From an uncultured Bacteroidota bacterium (GTDB lineage Bacteria; Bacteroidota; Bacteroidia; Flavobacteriales; Flavobacteriaceae): DNA of 64,000 nt. The DNA is taken from NCBI GenBank assembly GCA_913062555.1, contig CAJXVU010000003.1, forward strand, positions 109,711 to 173,710, read 5' to 3'. This document shows, piece by piece, positions 7,656-15,458 of the stretch (position 1 is the stretch's first letter; each line of letters opens with the position of its first letter). Below the pieces are notes generated by a model. The model was not told the DNA's origin. It made no database searches and was given only the letters and a program-made list of their open reading frames with translations. The translations under genes and the position numbers were made by a program.

Positions 7656-9260
7656 TTACTGCATCACTACATTACTATATTTTGCATTTATAACAATAGA
7701 TTTATTACTAGTTAAATCTCCTGTTGAAAAAGTGAATGAACTTCCTTCTAAAGTTTTCTCAGGGTGCTGAAAACGTGTGCGTTTACCTTGATATTGCAAA
7801 TTAAAAGCTGTTTGAGGTAATTTAATTAAGGCATCACTATTCTCCAAAACTACATTCAAGTTATTAAAAGTATCTTGGATATTCTTAATAGTTAGATCAC
7901 CAAAACTACCATTCATCATAGAGTTTCCAGATAAATTATCAATACTTATATTAGATGAGTTAGATCTTAAAATAAGTCCTTTTACATTTTTCAATATGGC
8001 ATTATCAACATAATTAAGTTTTAACTCTCCTGCATTCCAGTTGGTAATTAATATAGGTGTATAAGAGGCATTAATGGAAGTTTTGCTTCCATTAATGTTC
8101 TCTGCTAATAAAGTTGAATGTGCTAATTCTGCTTTAAGGTTGTTAACCGAAGTAAACTTAAGTTCACCATGGCGAACATTTACTTTCAATTTCGTATCCT
8201 TAGGCATTTTAATTTTTATGGTTTTAATGACTTTACTATTTTTAGAGTCACTTCCAAATCTAGATTCAAATTCTCCTTCACGGTCTTTAAATCGAGCTTC
8301 AAATTTTTCCATACGCTCTTCAATAACGCGACCTTGCTTTTCCATTTTTTGTTCCCATTCTTTGCCAAATTTCTCACCAAATTTTTCTTCCCATGCTTCC
8401 ATGTCTTTAGCCCACTTGCCGTCGAATTTTTCTCCAAGCTCATTACCCCATTTTTCCATTTTTTCTTCCCAATCTGGTCCAAATTTAGCTTCAATTTTAG
8501 CGCTCCATGCTTCCATTTTTTCTTCGTAATCCTTACCAAAAGATTTTCCAAATTTTTCACCCCATGCTTCCATATCTTTAGAATATTGGTCAAAATCGGT
8601 TTTTGAGAACTCCTTAGCCCAAGCCTTCATCTTATCTTTATATTCTTTTCCATATTTTCTCTCATATTCCTCACCCCATTTATCAAGATATTTCTCACCA
8701 TCTTTTTTATAGGCTTCAAAATCAAAGTTTACATTATGAACACCTTCTGGTAATTCTGGTAATTCTGGCATTTCAGGCATTTCAGGCATTTCAAATTCCA
8801 TTTCTGGCATCTCTGGCATTTCTGGTATTTGAATATTGATCTCTGGCATTTCCGGCATTTCAGGCATTTCAGGCATATCTGCAATAACAAATTGTAAATC
8901 TTCTAATGCTTCTAAGGCTTCTACATCAAAATCAAATTTAAAGTTCCAATTTGATCCATAACTACCATGTGTTGCAATAGTCACTTCACTTCCTGAGCCT
9001 TCAAACTCTAACTCCCAATGTTCTAAGAATTTTTGAAGTTCTTCTTTTGTTAATTCTTTGCTTTCAATATAAGCTTCTACTTGAATTTCATTTTTATCCC
9101 AAGTATCAATTTCAATATTGGCATAACTGGTATTCAAATTCAAAGTAACATCCTTATTAGCTTTTACCGATTTCGATATCTTTTCAAGTTTTTGCTGTGC
9201 GCTTATATTAAACACACATAAAAAAACCATTGCTAATGTTATAAATTTAAACTGTTTCAT
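7656..9260 (-). CDS. secreted DUF4097-like protein with MPE repeats and 19-residue charged helical repeats
   Basis: The 534-residue protein has a signal peptide (first 21 residues, ending ISAQ). Residues 22-115 and about 345-534 look like the beta-rich, repetitive strands of DUF4097-type surface proteins (N-terminal 'VTLNLNTSYANIEIDTW'; C-terminal 'LKLNYVDNAILKNVKG'). Between them lies a very unusual insertion: a Met-Pro-Glu run (residues 128-172), then about seven imperfect 19-residue repeats with the pattern FGxxWEEKMExWxxKxGEK (roughly 200-335). The gene is last in an apparent sigma / membrane partner / this-protein operon (26-base gap), so it is probably controlled by that ECF sigma. Its function is unknown, with an envelope stress or adhesive role as inference. 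Confidence 0.75.
   Translation of the reverse strand: MKQFKFITLAMVFLCVFNISAQQKLEKISKSVKANKDVTLNLNTSYANIEIDTWDKNEIQVEAYIESKELTKEELQKFLEHWELEFEGSGSEVTIATHGSYGSNWNFKFDFDVEALEALEDLQFVIADMPEMPEMPEMPEINIQIPEMPEMPEMEFEMPEMPEMPELPELPEGVHNVNFDFEAYKKDGEKYLDKWGEEYERKYGKEYKDKMKAWAKEFSKTDFDQYSKDMEAWGEKFGKSFGKDYEEKMEAWSAKIEAKFGPDWEEKMEKWGNELGEKFDGKWAKDMEAWEEKFGEKFGKEWEQKMEKQGRVIEERMEKFEARFKDREGEFESRFGSDSKNSKVIKTIKIKMPKDTKLKVNVRHGELKFTSVNNLKAELAHSTLLAENINGSKTSINASYTPILITNWNAGELKLNYVDNAILKNVKGLILRSNSSNISIDNLSGNSMMNGSFGDLTIKNIQDTFNNLNVVLENSDALIKLPQTAFNLQYQGKRTRFQHPEKTLEGSSFTFSTGDLTSNKSIVINAKYSNVVMQ
8256..8663 (-). repeat. coding tandem repeat, 57-base (19-residue) units
   Basis: It encodes residues about 200-335 of the DUF4097-like protein. 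Four clear units are FGKDYEEKMEAW..., FGPDWEEKMEKW..., FDGKWAKDMEAW... and FGKEWEQKMEKQ..., each exactly 19 residues, with more diverged units on either side. Units are rich in Lys, Glu, Trp and Met, which suggests long amphipathic helices. Confidence 0.8.
8745..8879 (-). repeat. coding 9-base tandem repeat (Met-Pro-Glu tripeptide)
   Basis: It encodes residues 128-172 of the DUF4097-like protein. On the plus strand it reads as repeated GGCATTTCA / GGCATTTCT words. The peptide is (Met-Pro-Glu)n interrupted by INIQI and EFE, changing to Leu-Pro-Glu at the end. It would form an acidic, proline-punctuated linker. Copy number is likely to vary between strains by slippage (inference). Confidence 0.85.
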
Positions 9261-9285
9261 TTTTTAATTGTTGTATATGAAAGTT

Positions 9286-9855
9286 CTATGATTGAACTTC
9301 TTCATATGTATTATTAGATTTATTTAGCTCACTTAACTTTTCTTTTAAGCGATACAATAGATTTAAACGTAATTTTAAATTGTCAATTAATGCATTAACC
9401 GTTTGCTCATTAGGTCCTGAATCTCTTAATTCCTGATCTAATACACTAAACTCTTTATTAAGTTCTTCCAGACGTTCTAAATACCCATCAAAAAGCTCTT
9501 TACTATCCGGTGTAACTTTCATTTTAGATAATTCTAAATTGATATTCGCCAAATAATAGTCCTCTACTTTTTTCAACTGTGGAGAAAGCCCCCCTAATGT
9601 TGAGGCAGAAGACACTGTTTGCTGTGGAATTTCAACAGCTGGATCTGAACCCATAAACTGATAAGCTCCAAAACTTAGTCCTATTAAAATAACTACACTT
9701 GCAGCAATATTTAAAAATGTAAATATGGTTTGCTTTGGCTGCTCTGGAAGTTCGTTGTCCAACTTCACTAAAAACCTTGCTTCGTGACCTTTAGGCATTT
9801 TATCATTAAATACCTGAGGCTCATTTTCGAACAATTTTCTAATATCTTGTGCCAT
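9286..9855 (-). CDS. single-pass membrane protein, probable anti-sigma partner
   Basis: The 189-residue protein has a cytoplasmic N-terminal part of about 43 residues, one transmembrane helix (residues 45-67, IFTFLNIAASVVILIG...) and a periplasmic region dominated by coiled-coil helices (YLERLEELNKEFSVLDQELR). Its ATG lies 17 bases inside the end of the ECF sigma gene, so the two are translationally coupled. Position and topology are those of an anti-sigma factor, but the zinc-binding HxxxCxxC motif of ZAS anti-sigmas is missing. The role is therefore inferred from context. The DUF4097-like gene follows 25 bases later. Confidence 0.65.
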   Translation of the reverse strand: MAQDIRKLFENEPQVFNDKMPKGHEARFLVKLDNELPEQPKQTIFTFLNIAASVVILIGLSFGAYQFMGSDPAVEIPQQTVSSASTLGGLSPQLKKVEDYYLANINLELSKMKVTPDSKELFDGYLERLEELNKEFSVLDQELRDSGPNEQTVNALIDNLKLRLNLLYRLKEKLSELNKSNNTYEEVQS

Positions 9856-10396
9856 TTTGTGATAGTATTAATAAGTCTTTTAATTTTGTTTTACCTCTTG
9901 ATAATTGTGTTCGGGATGCCACTTCTGTAATATTCAATATTTCAGCAATTTCCTGATGGTCATAACCTTCTACTAAAAATAACATCACTACATACCTGTA
10001 CTTATCCGGTAATTCCTTTATTGCGCTTTTTACTTCTTTTAAAGTAATTGCATCATCAACTAACCATTCGTCTTCATAATTTGAATCAATAACTTTAAGG
10101 TGCACCTCATCTAATTCCAGCATTTGCTGTTTTTTAGATTTAAGTAAATCGATACTTTTATTGATAACGATACGTTTTAACCAAGCACCAAAAGTAACTT
10201 CCGCTTTATACTGATGTAGTTTTGCAAACGCTTTTATAAAAGCCTCTTGTACGATATCTTCAGCTTCGAAGGTGTCTTTTACAAATCGTTTTGCTACCAC
10301 ATACATGCCATCGCAGTATTGATTATATAACTGCAATTGCGCCTTGCGATCGTTAAGTTTACATTTTTCTATAATGTCTATTGTAAACGTATTCAC
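9839..10396 (-). CDS. ECF-type RNA polymerase sigma factor
   Basis: The 185-residue protein has sigma region 2 (DTFEAEDIVQEAFIKAFAKL, with FGAWLKRIVINKSID following) and sigma region 4 with a helix-turn-helix (GYDHQEIAEILNITEVASRT). Regions 1 and 3 are absent, as in the extracytoplasmic-function group. The start is a GTG at 10394-10396; no closer in-frame ATG preserves region 2. It is first in a minus-strand three-gene cluster with the membrane partner and the MPE-repeat protein, the usual arrangement of a sigma / anti-sigma / effector unit. I found no TAnnTTTG element upstream, consistent with possible autoregulation through a different promoter class. Confidence 0.92.
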   Translation of the reverse strand: MNTFTIDIIEKCKLNDRKAQLQLYNQYCDGMYVVAKRFVKDTFEAEDIVQEAFIKAFAKLHQYKAEVTFGAWLKRIVINKSIDLLKSKKQQMLELDEVHLKVIDSNYEDEWLVDDAITLKEVKSAIKELPDKYRYVVMLFLVEGYDHQEIAEILNITEVASRTQLSRGKTKLKDLLILSQNGTRY

Positions 10397-10595
10397 TAAT
10401 TGGTGTTTTGGTTAGTACTACTCGAAAGCTCTATGTTTATTCAAAGTTTTCGTCGATTCTCAAAATATAAATTAAGCTCTTTAAAACTAGTTGTGAATAA
10501 TTTTATTATTTCGAGTTCAATTAAAAGACGACACAAAAAATAAGATGTTGCAAAAAGATAAGTATTTTTTTTAAAAAAATTAAAACAAAGTACGA

Positions 10596-10603
10596 TACCT
10601 TTG
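10596..10603 (+). promoter_or_regulatory. -7 element upstream of the DUF2911 gene
   Basis: TACCTTTG matches the Bacteroidota -7 consensus TAnnTTTG. No TTG lies at the expected distance upstream, where the sequence is a T run. Transcription would start about 10608, giving a leader of about 50 bases. Confidence 0.4.
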
Positions 10604-10610
10604 CGTTTCA

Positions 10611-10631
10611 ATAGTTACCATCAATAACTAT
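10611..10631 (+). promoter_or_regulatory. inverted repeat at the predicted 5' end of the DUF2911 mRNA
   Basis: ATAGTTA (10611-10617) and TAACTAT (10625-10631) are perfect inverted repeats around a 7-base spacer, beginning a few bases after the predicted transcription start. It could be an operator or a 5' mRNA hairpin. No regulator family is recognised. Confidence 0.35.
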
Positions 10632-10659
10632 AATTCATCATTCTTATAAAAATCATTTC

Positions 10660-11214
10660 ATGAACAAAATCTTAAAAGGTCTTATATTTTTACTCCTAGC
10701 AACTGCTTTAGGGATATTTTTTTATGCATATAACAGCGGAGATATTTTTAAAAACTCTTTAAGTCCTAAAGATACTGTAGAATTTAAACTCAATGATCTA
10801 AAGTTTGAAATATTCTACAATAGACCATCAAAACGTGAGCGTGATATTTTTGGAGGATTAGTATCATATAATAAGGTATGGCGAACAGGAGCCAATGAAG
10901 CCACAACTTTTGAGACTAACCAGGCCCTAAAAATTGGTGAAGACTCTCTTCCGATGGGCATATATACTTTATGGACTATCCCAAATAAGGATTCTTGGCA
11001 GGTTATTTTTAATTCCAAACAATATCCATGGGGTGTGGATGATGCAATGCAAGCTATGCGTGATCCCAGTTTTGATGTAATAAGTATTGAAGTTCCCGTT
11101 GAGAATATTAAAAATGTTGTAGAACAATTTACAATTGCCTTTGATAATTCCACAGATAACTTATCTTTAACCATGGCTTGGGATACTGTAAAAATAGTGG
11201 TCCCACTAAAATAA
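10660..11214 (+). CDS. DUF2911 domain-containing membrane-anchored protein
   Basis: The 184-residue protein has an N-terminal hydrophobic anchor (residues 7-24, GLIFLLLATALGIFFYAY) followed by a beta-rich DUF2911 domain. Segments such as YNKVWRTGANEATTFET, MGIYTLWTIP and WQVIFN are typical of the family, which is common in Bacteroidota and of unknown function. The domain probably faces the periplasm. MeaB begins 37 bases downstream, so read-through is possible, although MeaB is functionally unrelated. Confidence 0.85.
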   Translation: MNKILKGLIFLLLATALGIFFYAYNSGDIFKNSLSPKDTVEFKLNDLKFEIFYNRPSKRERDIFGGLVSYNKVWRTGANEATTFETNQALKIGEDSLPMGIYTLWTIPNKDSWQVIFNSKQYPWGVDDAMQAMRDPSFDVISIEVPVENIKNVVEQFTIAFDNSTDNLSLTMAWDTVKIVVPLK

Positions 11215-11251
11215 GCCTTCACTATTCAAACCTTAATAAAAGGGTGTAATA

Positions 11252-12340
11252 TTGAAATTTGTGGCAAAAAAGAACAAAAAAATATCTGCACTACAAGAAA
11301 AAAAAGGAATTTCACCTCCAGCAACCACGGACTCTAAGGCTGTCTCAAGACTTAAGGACAGACGAAAAAAACAACCGAGTACAGCTCATCTTATTGAAGG
11401 TGTTTTAAAAGGGAATATTACGGCTTTAAGTCGTGCAATTACTTTAATAGAAAGTAATAACCCAAAACACCTGAACATGGCAAACGTCATTATTGAGGCC
11501 TGTTTACCATTTGCCAACTCCTCTGTTCGCATTGGGATTACAGGAGTACCTGGAGTTGGAAAAAGCACTTTTATTGAATCCTTTGGAATGCATTTAACAG
11601 CATTGAATAAAAAAGTGGCCGTCCTTGCTGTAGACCCGAGTAGCACAATAACTAAAGGGAGTATTTTGGGGGATAAAACAAGAATGGAGGATTTAGTGAA
11701 AAACAAAAATGCTTTTATTCGTCCATCTGCATCTGGGAACACTCTTGGTGGCGTAGCCAGAAAAACAAGGGAAACAATAATTGTTTGTGAAGCTGCAGGA
11801 TTTGATACTATCCTTATTGAAACTGTAGGTGTTGGGCAAAGTGAAACTACCGTACATAGTATGGTCGACTTTTTTTTATTATTAAAACTTTCAGGTGCAG
11901 GAGATGAGCTTCAAGGAATTAAAAGAGGCATTATAGAAATGGCGGATGCTATTGTTATTAATAAAGCGGATGGTCATAATATTAATCCTGCTAATCTTGC
12001 CAAAGTTGAATTTAATCGTGCCCTACATTTGTACCCTGAAAAAGCGTCTAAATGGCAACCAAGAGTTAGCTTGTGTAGCGCATTGCATAATGATGGGATC
12101 GATTCTATCTGGGAGATGGTTTTGGCATATATCGAGTTAACAAAAGCGAATAATTATTTTGAAAACAATAGAAATGAACAAAACAAATATTGGTTATTAC
12201 AAACCATAGAGGCTCAGTTAAAATTAGATTTTTTCAATAGAGACCGTGTAAAGTCAGAGTTAGAAAACCAACTACGCCGTATAGAAAACCAAGAAACGAC
12301 ACCGTTTGCAGCGGCAGAAGTATTATTAAAACTAAAATAG
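11252..12340 (+). CDS. meaB: methylmalonyl-CoA mutase-associated GTPase MeaB (ArgK family)
   Basis: The 362-residue G3E-family P-loop GTPase has Walker A GVPGVGKST (about residues 97-105), AVDPSSTIT, DKTRM, the ETVGVGQSE switch region and the NKAD guanine-specificity motif. MeaB guards adenosylcobalamin-dependent methylmalonyl-CoA mutase against inactivation and gates cofactor loading. No ATG fits the N-terminus: the frame opens with TTG at 11252, and a GTG at 11261 would give MAKKNKK.... Either non-ATG start is possible, since the next in-frame Met lies far inside the conserved region. The mutase subunits are not in the window, but the adenosyltransferase at 1189 belongs to the same pathway. 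Confidence 0.93.
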   Translation: MKFVAKKNKKISALQEKKGISPPATTDSKAVSRLKDRRKKQPSTAHLIEGVLKGNITALSRAITLIESNNPKHLNMANVIIEACLPFANSSVRIGITGVPGVGKSTFIESFGMHLTALNKKVAVLAVDPSSTITKGSILGDKTRMEDLVKNKNAFIRPSASGNTLGGVARKTRETIIVCEAAGFDTILIETVGVGQSETTVHSMVDFFLLLKLSGAGDELQGIKRGIIEMADAIVINKADGHNINPANLAKVEFNRALHLYPEKASKWQPRVSLCSALHNDGIDSIWEMVLAYIELTKANNYFENNRNEQNKYWLLQTIEAQLKLDFFNRDRVKSELENQLRRIENQETTPFAAAEVLLKLK

Positions 12341-12344
12341 ATGC

Positions 12345-12914
12345 ATGAAACTTAACCAAGCCTTAAAATCCATATTAATTTGTGGTACCCTTTTATTTTC
12401 CTCAATTTCATTTTCACAAAGTTATAAAACAAAAAAGGCATTTCAGGATGCTGGAGATATCTTAGAATATGCATTACCCTTTGGGTCAATACTTACAACT
12501 ATAGTTATCAATGACAAAAAAGGGACCTGGCAATTTGCAAAAGCATTTGGTACAAACCTTGCAATCACCTATGCGCTTAAATTTGCCATAAACAAACCGA
12601 GACCAGGACATACTATGAATGGAAAATCCTTCCCTTCTGGCCACACCTCTGGATCTTTTCAAAGTGCATCATTCATACAGCGTCGTTATGGTTGGAAATA
12701 CGGTCTTCCTGCTTATGTTGTTGCAGGATTTGTTGGATACAGTAGAATTTGGGGACACCATCAAAAACACGATGGCTGGGATGTTTTAGCGGGGGCAATT
12801 CTCGGAATTGGAAGCACCTATCTATTTACTACGCCCTATCAAAAAGAACATTTTGAATTGGCCTTGGATAGTGGTGAAAATAATTACTCAATAGGATTTA
12901 AATACAAATTTTAA
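12345..12914 (+). CDS. secreted PAP2-family phosphatase
   Basis: The 189-residue protein starts with a signal peptide (ending about ISFSQ) and carries the three PAP2 phosphatase signatures: KFAINKPRP (KX6RP), FPSGHTSGSF (PSGH) and SRIWGHHQKHDGWD (SRX5HX3D). These form the vanadate-haloperoxidase-like active site that removes phosphate from lipid phosphates such as undecaprenyl pyrophosphate, phosphatidate or lipid A. It begins 4 bases after meaB, so they are cotranscribed. It has fewer hydrophobic segments than the second PAP2 gene at 17072 and probably acts in the periplasm or outer membrane. The substrate is unknown. Confidence 0.87.
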   Translation: MKLNQALKSILICGTLLFSSISFSQSYKTKKAFQDAGDILEYALPFGSILTTIVINDKKGTWQFAKAFGTNLAITYALKFAINKPRPGHTMNGKSFPSGHTSGSFQSASFIQRRYGWKYGLPAYVVAGFVGYSRIWGHHQKHDGWDVLAGAILGIGSTYLFTTPYQKEHFELALDSGENNYSIGFKYKF

Positions 12915-13070
12915 ATATAACTTTAGCTACCTTTAATTTAGAAATCAAAAAGGCATAGTTTTAAAATTATTTCCAAATAGATTTACTTTACTTAAAACAT
13001 TTATTTCAATTCTTGAAGCTTCATTGAGTGTAATTACATAAATCTATTATTTATTCTAAACAACAATAGG

Positions 13071-14012
13071 TTAGATAAAAAACGCTTTATACCAATTCAC
13101 TTGATAGCGGACACCTTCTAGTAAAGTTGTTTGCGGATTATAATTTAATAATCGTCTCGCTTTATCGATATTAGCCTTTGTTCGTAATTGATCTCCTGCC
13201 CTTTTTGGAATGATATTAATTTTAATTTTCTTATTTAAAATAGCTTCTACAGCCTCAATTCCTTCTTGTGTAGTATGTTCAACTTCTGTTCCCAAATTTA
13301 TAATTTCACCATCTACAACCGTTTCATTATTAATAACACTAACAATACCATCAACAATATCGCCAACATAAGTAAAACTACGTAAATGTGTATCACTACC
13401 TTCAAACAAAGGGAAAGCTTCATTGTTAAAAGCGCAAGCAATTAACTTGGTATACATCTTTTCTGGACGCTCTCTTGGTCCTATAACAGAATACAATCGC
13501 AATGAACAGGATTTAAATTGTTGTTCTCTACTTTTTTGAAGGACCAACTGTTCTGCTGCCAATTTTGTAACCCCATAATGTGACGCAGGTTTTGGAGCAA
13601 TATCCTCTGGAAATGTCGCTTCCAAACCATAAATTGACGAGGTTCCAATATTGACAAACAACTTCAAATTTGAACATTGCATGGCAAAATCTATAAGATT
13701 CTTAGTTGCAATTATATTATTGCTAAAATAATCTTCGAATGTAGAGGTTGTAGAAATTCCTGGCTGAGCCGAAAAATGAAAGATATAATCAATATCCAAT
13801 GGTAGAATTTCACTCAAATTATTAGTCCTCAAATCATGAGTAATAATTGTTACACCTTTATCTGATATGGTTTTAGCATTTAACTGCTTTAATTCTACAT
13901 TATAATAGGGGTTAAAATTATCTACTCCAACAACCTCATGCCCCATTTCCTGAAGGCATTCAGAAGTATGAGACCCTATAAAACCCGCAGCTCCGGTTAC
14001 TAATATTTTCAT
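13071..14012 (-). CDS. NAD-dependent sugar epimerase/dehydratase (UDP-glucuronate 4-epimerase-like)
   Basis: The 313-residue extended SDR protein has the N-terminal NAD loop GAAGFIGSH (residues 7-15), a VDNFNPYY segment as in UDP-glucuronate/galactose epimerases, and the catalytic pair in HYGVTK (Tyr and Lys) with an upstream SSIYG. RERPEK and HLRSFTYVGDIVDGI match substrate-site strands of this group. It converts a nucleotide sugar, most likely by 4-epimerisation. The exact sugar cannot be told. It is transcribed divergently from the polyprenyl-phosphate glycosyltransferase gene 106 bases away and probably supplies sugar for that lipid-modification module. Confidence 0.88.
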   Translation of the reverse strand: MKILVTGAAGFIGSHTSECLQEMGHEVVGVDNFNPYYNVELKQLNAKTISDKGVTIITHDLRTNNLSEILPLDIDYIFHFSAQPGISTTSTFEDYFSNNIIATKNLIDFAMQCSNLKLFVNIGTSSIYGLEATFPEDIAPKPASHYGVTKLAAEQLVLQKSREQQFKSCSLRLYSVIGPRERPEKMYTKLIACAFNNEAFPLFEGSDTHLRSFTYVGDIVDGIVSVINNETVVDGEIINLGTEVEHTTQEGIEAVEAILNKKIKINIIPKRAGDQLRTKANIDKARRLLNYNPQTTLLEGVRYQVNWYKAFFI

Positions 14013-14089
14013 TGACTAAAATTTACACTGCAATTTAATATCTTTTTTATATTTAAAACCTGATTCTATATAGTTAATCTAAAAAAGAA

Positions 14090-14097
14090 TATTTTTG
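14090..14097 (+). promoter_or_regulatory. -7 element of the lipid-modification operon
   Basis: TATTTTTG matches TAnnTTTG, 21 bases before the ATG at 14119. No TTG is found at the expected -33 position. It would drive the three-gene plus-strand operon 14119-17082. Confidence 0.45.
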
Positions 14098-14118
14098 TAA
14101 CACAAAAATTATTACTGA

Positions 14119-14832
14119 ATGGATTACAAATTCACAATCATTGTTCCTGTCTATAACGAAGAAGACAATTTAAATCGTGTTGAAACTGAACTTTTAAAAT
14201 ATTCTGAAACAGCAAAAGTTTCAACTTGTATTTTATTTGTAAATGATGGTTCTAAAGATAAAAGTCAAGAATTAATCGAAGACATCTGTAATCGAAATAC
14301 TAATTTTAATTTCATCTCTTTTCAGGAAAACAGAGGGTTAAGTGCAGCCATTAAAGCTGGTTTTGATTATACAAATACGGAGCTTGTAGGATATATAGAC
14401 TCCGATTTACAGACAGCTCCTGAAGATTTTAATTTACTCTTAGAGCATATTGGGGATTTTGATTTAGTCACAGGTGTCCGAGCCAACCGTAAGGATTCTT
14501 TTGTTAAAAACATGTCTTCCACTATTGCAAACGGTATTCGACGTTCATTTACCCATGATGGCATGGACGACACTGGTTGTCCGTTAAAAGTTATTAAAAC
14601 AGACTTTGCTAAGCAAATTCCAATGTTTAAGGGACTCCACCGTTTTTTACCGGCAATGATCTTATTGCAAAAAGGAAAAGTTATTCAAATTCCTGTACAA
14701 CATTTTCCTAGAATTGCAGGACAAGCGAAATTTGGACTTTGGAATAGATTATTAGGCCCTTTAAGTGATTGCTTTGCTTATTTATGGATGAAAAGAAAGT
14801 ATATTAATTACACTGTAGAGAAACAAAGTTAA
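14119..14832 (+). CDS. family 2 glycosyltransferase, polyprenyl-phosphate (DPM1/ArnC-like) type
   Basis: The 237-residue GT-A enzyme has IIVPVYNEEDNL at the N-terminus, FVNDGSKDKSQ, the ENRGLSAAIKAGFD segment and the DSDLQ metal-binding motif, a set characteristic of dolichol/undecaprenyl-phosphate glycosyltransferases. Unlike ArnC it lacks two C-terminal transmembrane helices and is soluble or peripherally membrane-bound. It would load a sugar onto undecaprenyl phosphate on the cytoplasmic face. The stop overlaps the start of the next gene by one base (TAATG), and the operon continues into an ArnT-like transferase, which normally uses such lipid-linked sugars. Confidence 0.88.
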   Translation: MDYKFTIIVPVYNEEDNLNRVETELLKYSETAKVSTCILFVNDGSKDKSQELIEDICNRNTNFNFISFQENRGLSAAIKAGFDYTNTELVGYIDSDLQTAPEDFNLLLEHIGDFDLVTGVRANRKDSFVKNMSSTIANGIRRSFTHDGMDDTGCPLKVIKTDFAKQIPMFKGLHRFLPAMILLQKGKVIQIPVQHFPRIAGQAKFGLWNRLLGPLSDCFAYLWMKRKYINYTVEKQS

Positions 14833-15458
14833 TGAGTAATTGGCTTATATACACCGTTGGCTTTATTGCACAGATTTTATTTTCCTCGAGGTTAGTAATT
14901 CAATGGATAACCTCTGAAAAGCAACGTAAAGTTATTACACCAACTCTTTTTTGGTCTTTGAGCTTAATTGCTTCCTTTTTACTATTTATTTATGGTTATT
15001 TACGTGACGATTTTGCAATCATGCTTGGGCAAACTCTAACCTATTTTATATATATAAGAAACTTACAATTACAAAACCAATGGCAAAAATTGCATTGGTC
15101 AATCCGACTTCTACTATACTCTTTTCCAGCATTAATTGGTATATATTATTTTAATAATAATGTAATTGACAGGGACATATTATTTAAAAATGAAGCCATT
15201 CCTTTGTGGTTACTTTGGTTAGGCATAATTTCACAAATTATTTTCACCCTGCGGTTTGTATATCAATGGCTATACTCTGAATATAAAAAGACCTCTTCAT
15301 TACCTCTGGGGTTTTGGTTACTTAGCTTGGTGGGATCAATCTTAATTCTCGCCTATGCCATATTTAGAAAAGACCCTGTACTTTTTATAGGTCATATACT
15401 AGGCTCGGTTATTTATATTAGAAATTTAATATTATTACATAAGCAAGATGTTGCATAA
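14832..15458 (+). CDS. integral membrane protein with two LAB_N domains
   Basis: The 208-residue, strongly hydrophobic protein is made of two similar halves. Each has a Q(I/L)(I/L)F...R..(I/Y)QW segment, a hydrophobic pair and a terminal YIRNL: residues about 10-78 (FIAQILFSSRLVIQW to YIRNLQL) and about 133-202 (IISQIIFTLRFVYQW to YIRNLIL). This is the 'lipid-A-disaccharide synthase N-terminal' domain, named from its fusion to LpxB but usually found alone. The 3+3 helix duplication recalls PQ-loop/SWEET transporters. Sitting between a lipid-linked sugar synthase and an ArnT-like enzyme, it may flip the lipid-linked sugar, which is my inference. It overlaps both neighbours. Confidence 0.8.
   Translation: MSNWLIYTVGFIAQILFSSRLVIQWITSEKQRKVITPTLFWSLSLIASFLLFIYGYLRDDFAIMLGQTLTYFIYIRNLQLQNQWQKLHWSIRLLLYSFPALIGIYYFNNNVIDRDILFKNEAIPLWLLWLGIISQIIFTLRFVYQWLYSEYKKTSSLPLGFWLLSLVGSILILAYAIFRKDPVLFIGHILGSVIYIRNLILLHKQDVA

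Noticed and set aside
8074..8606. Open frames on the plus strand (8074-8529, 8169-8606) and a second minus frame (8216-8593) inside the repeat protein.
   Set aside because: They are shadows created by the charged low-complexity repeats of the real minus-strand gene; products are Phe/Ser- or Lys-rich without domains.
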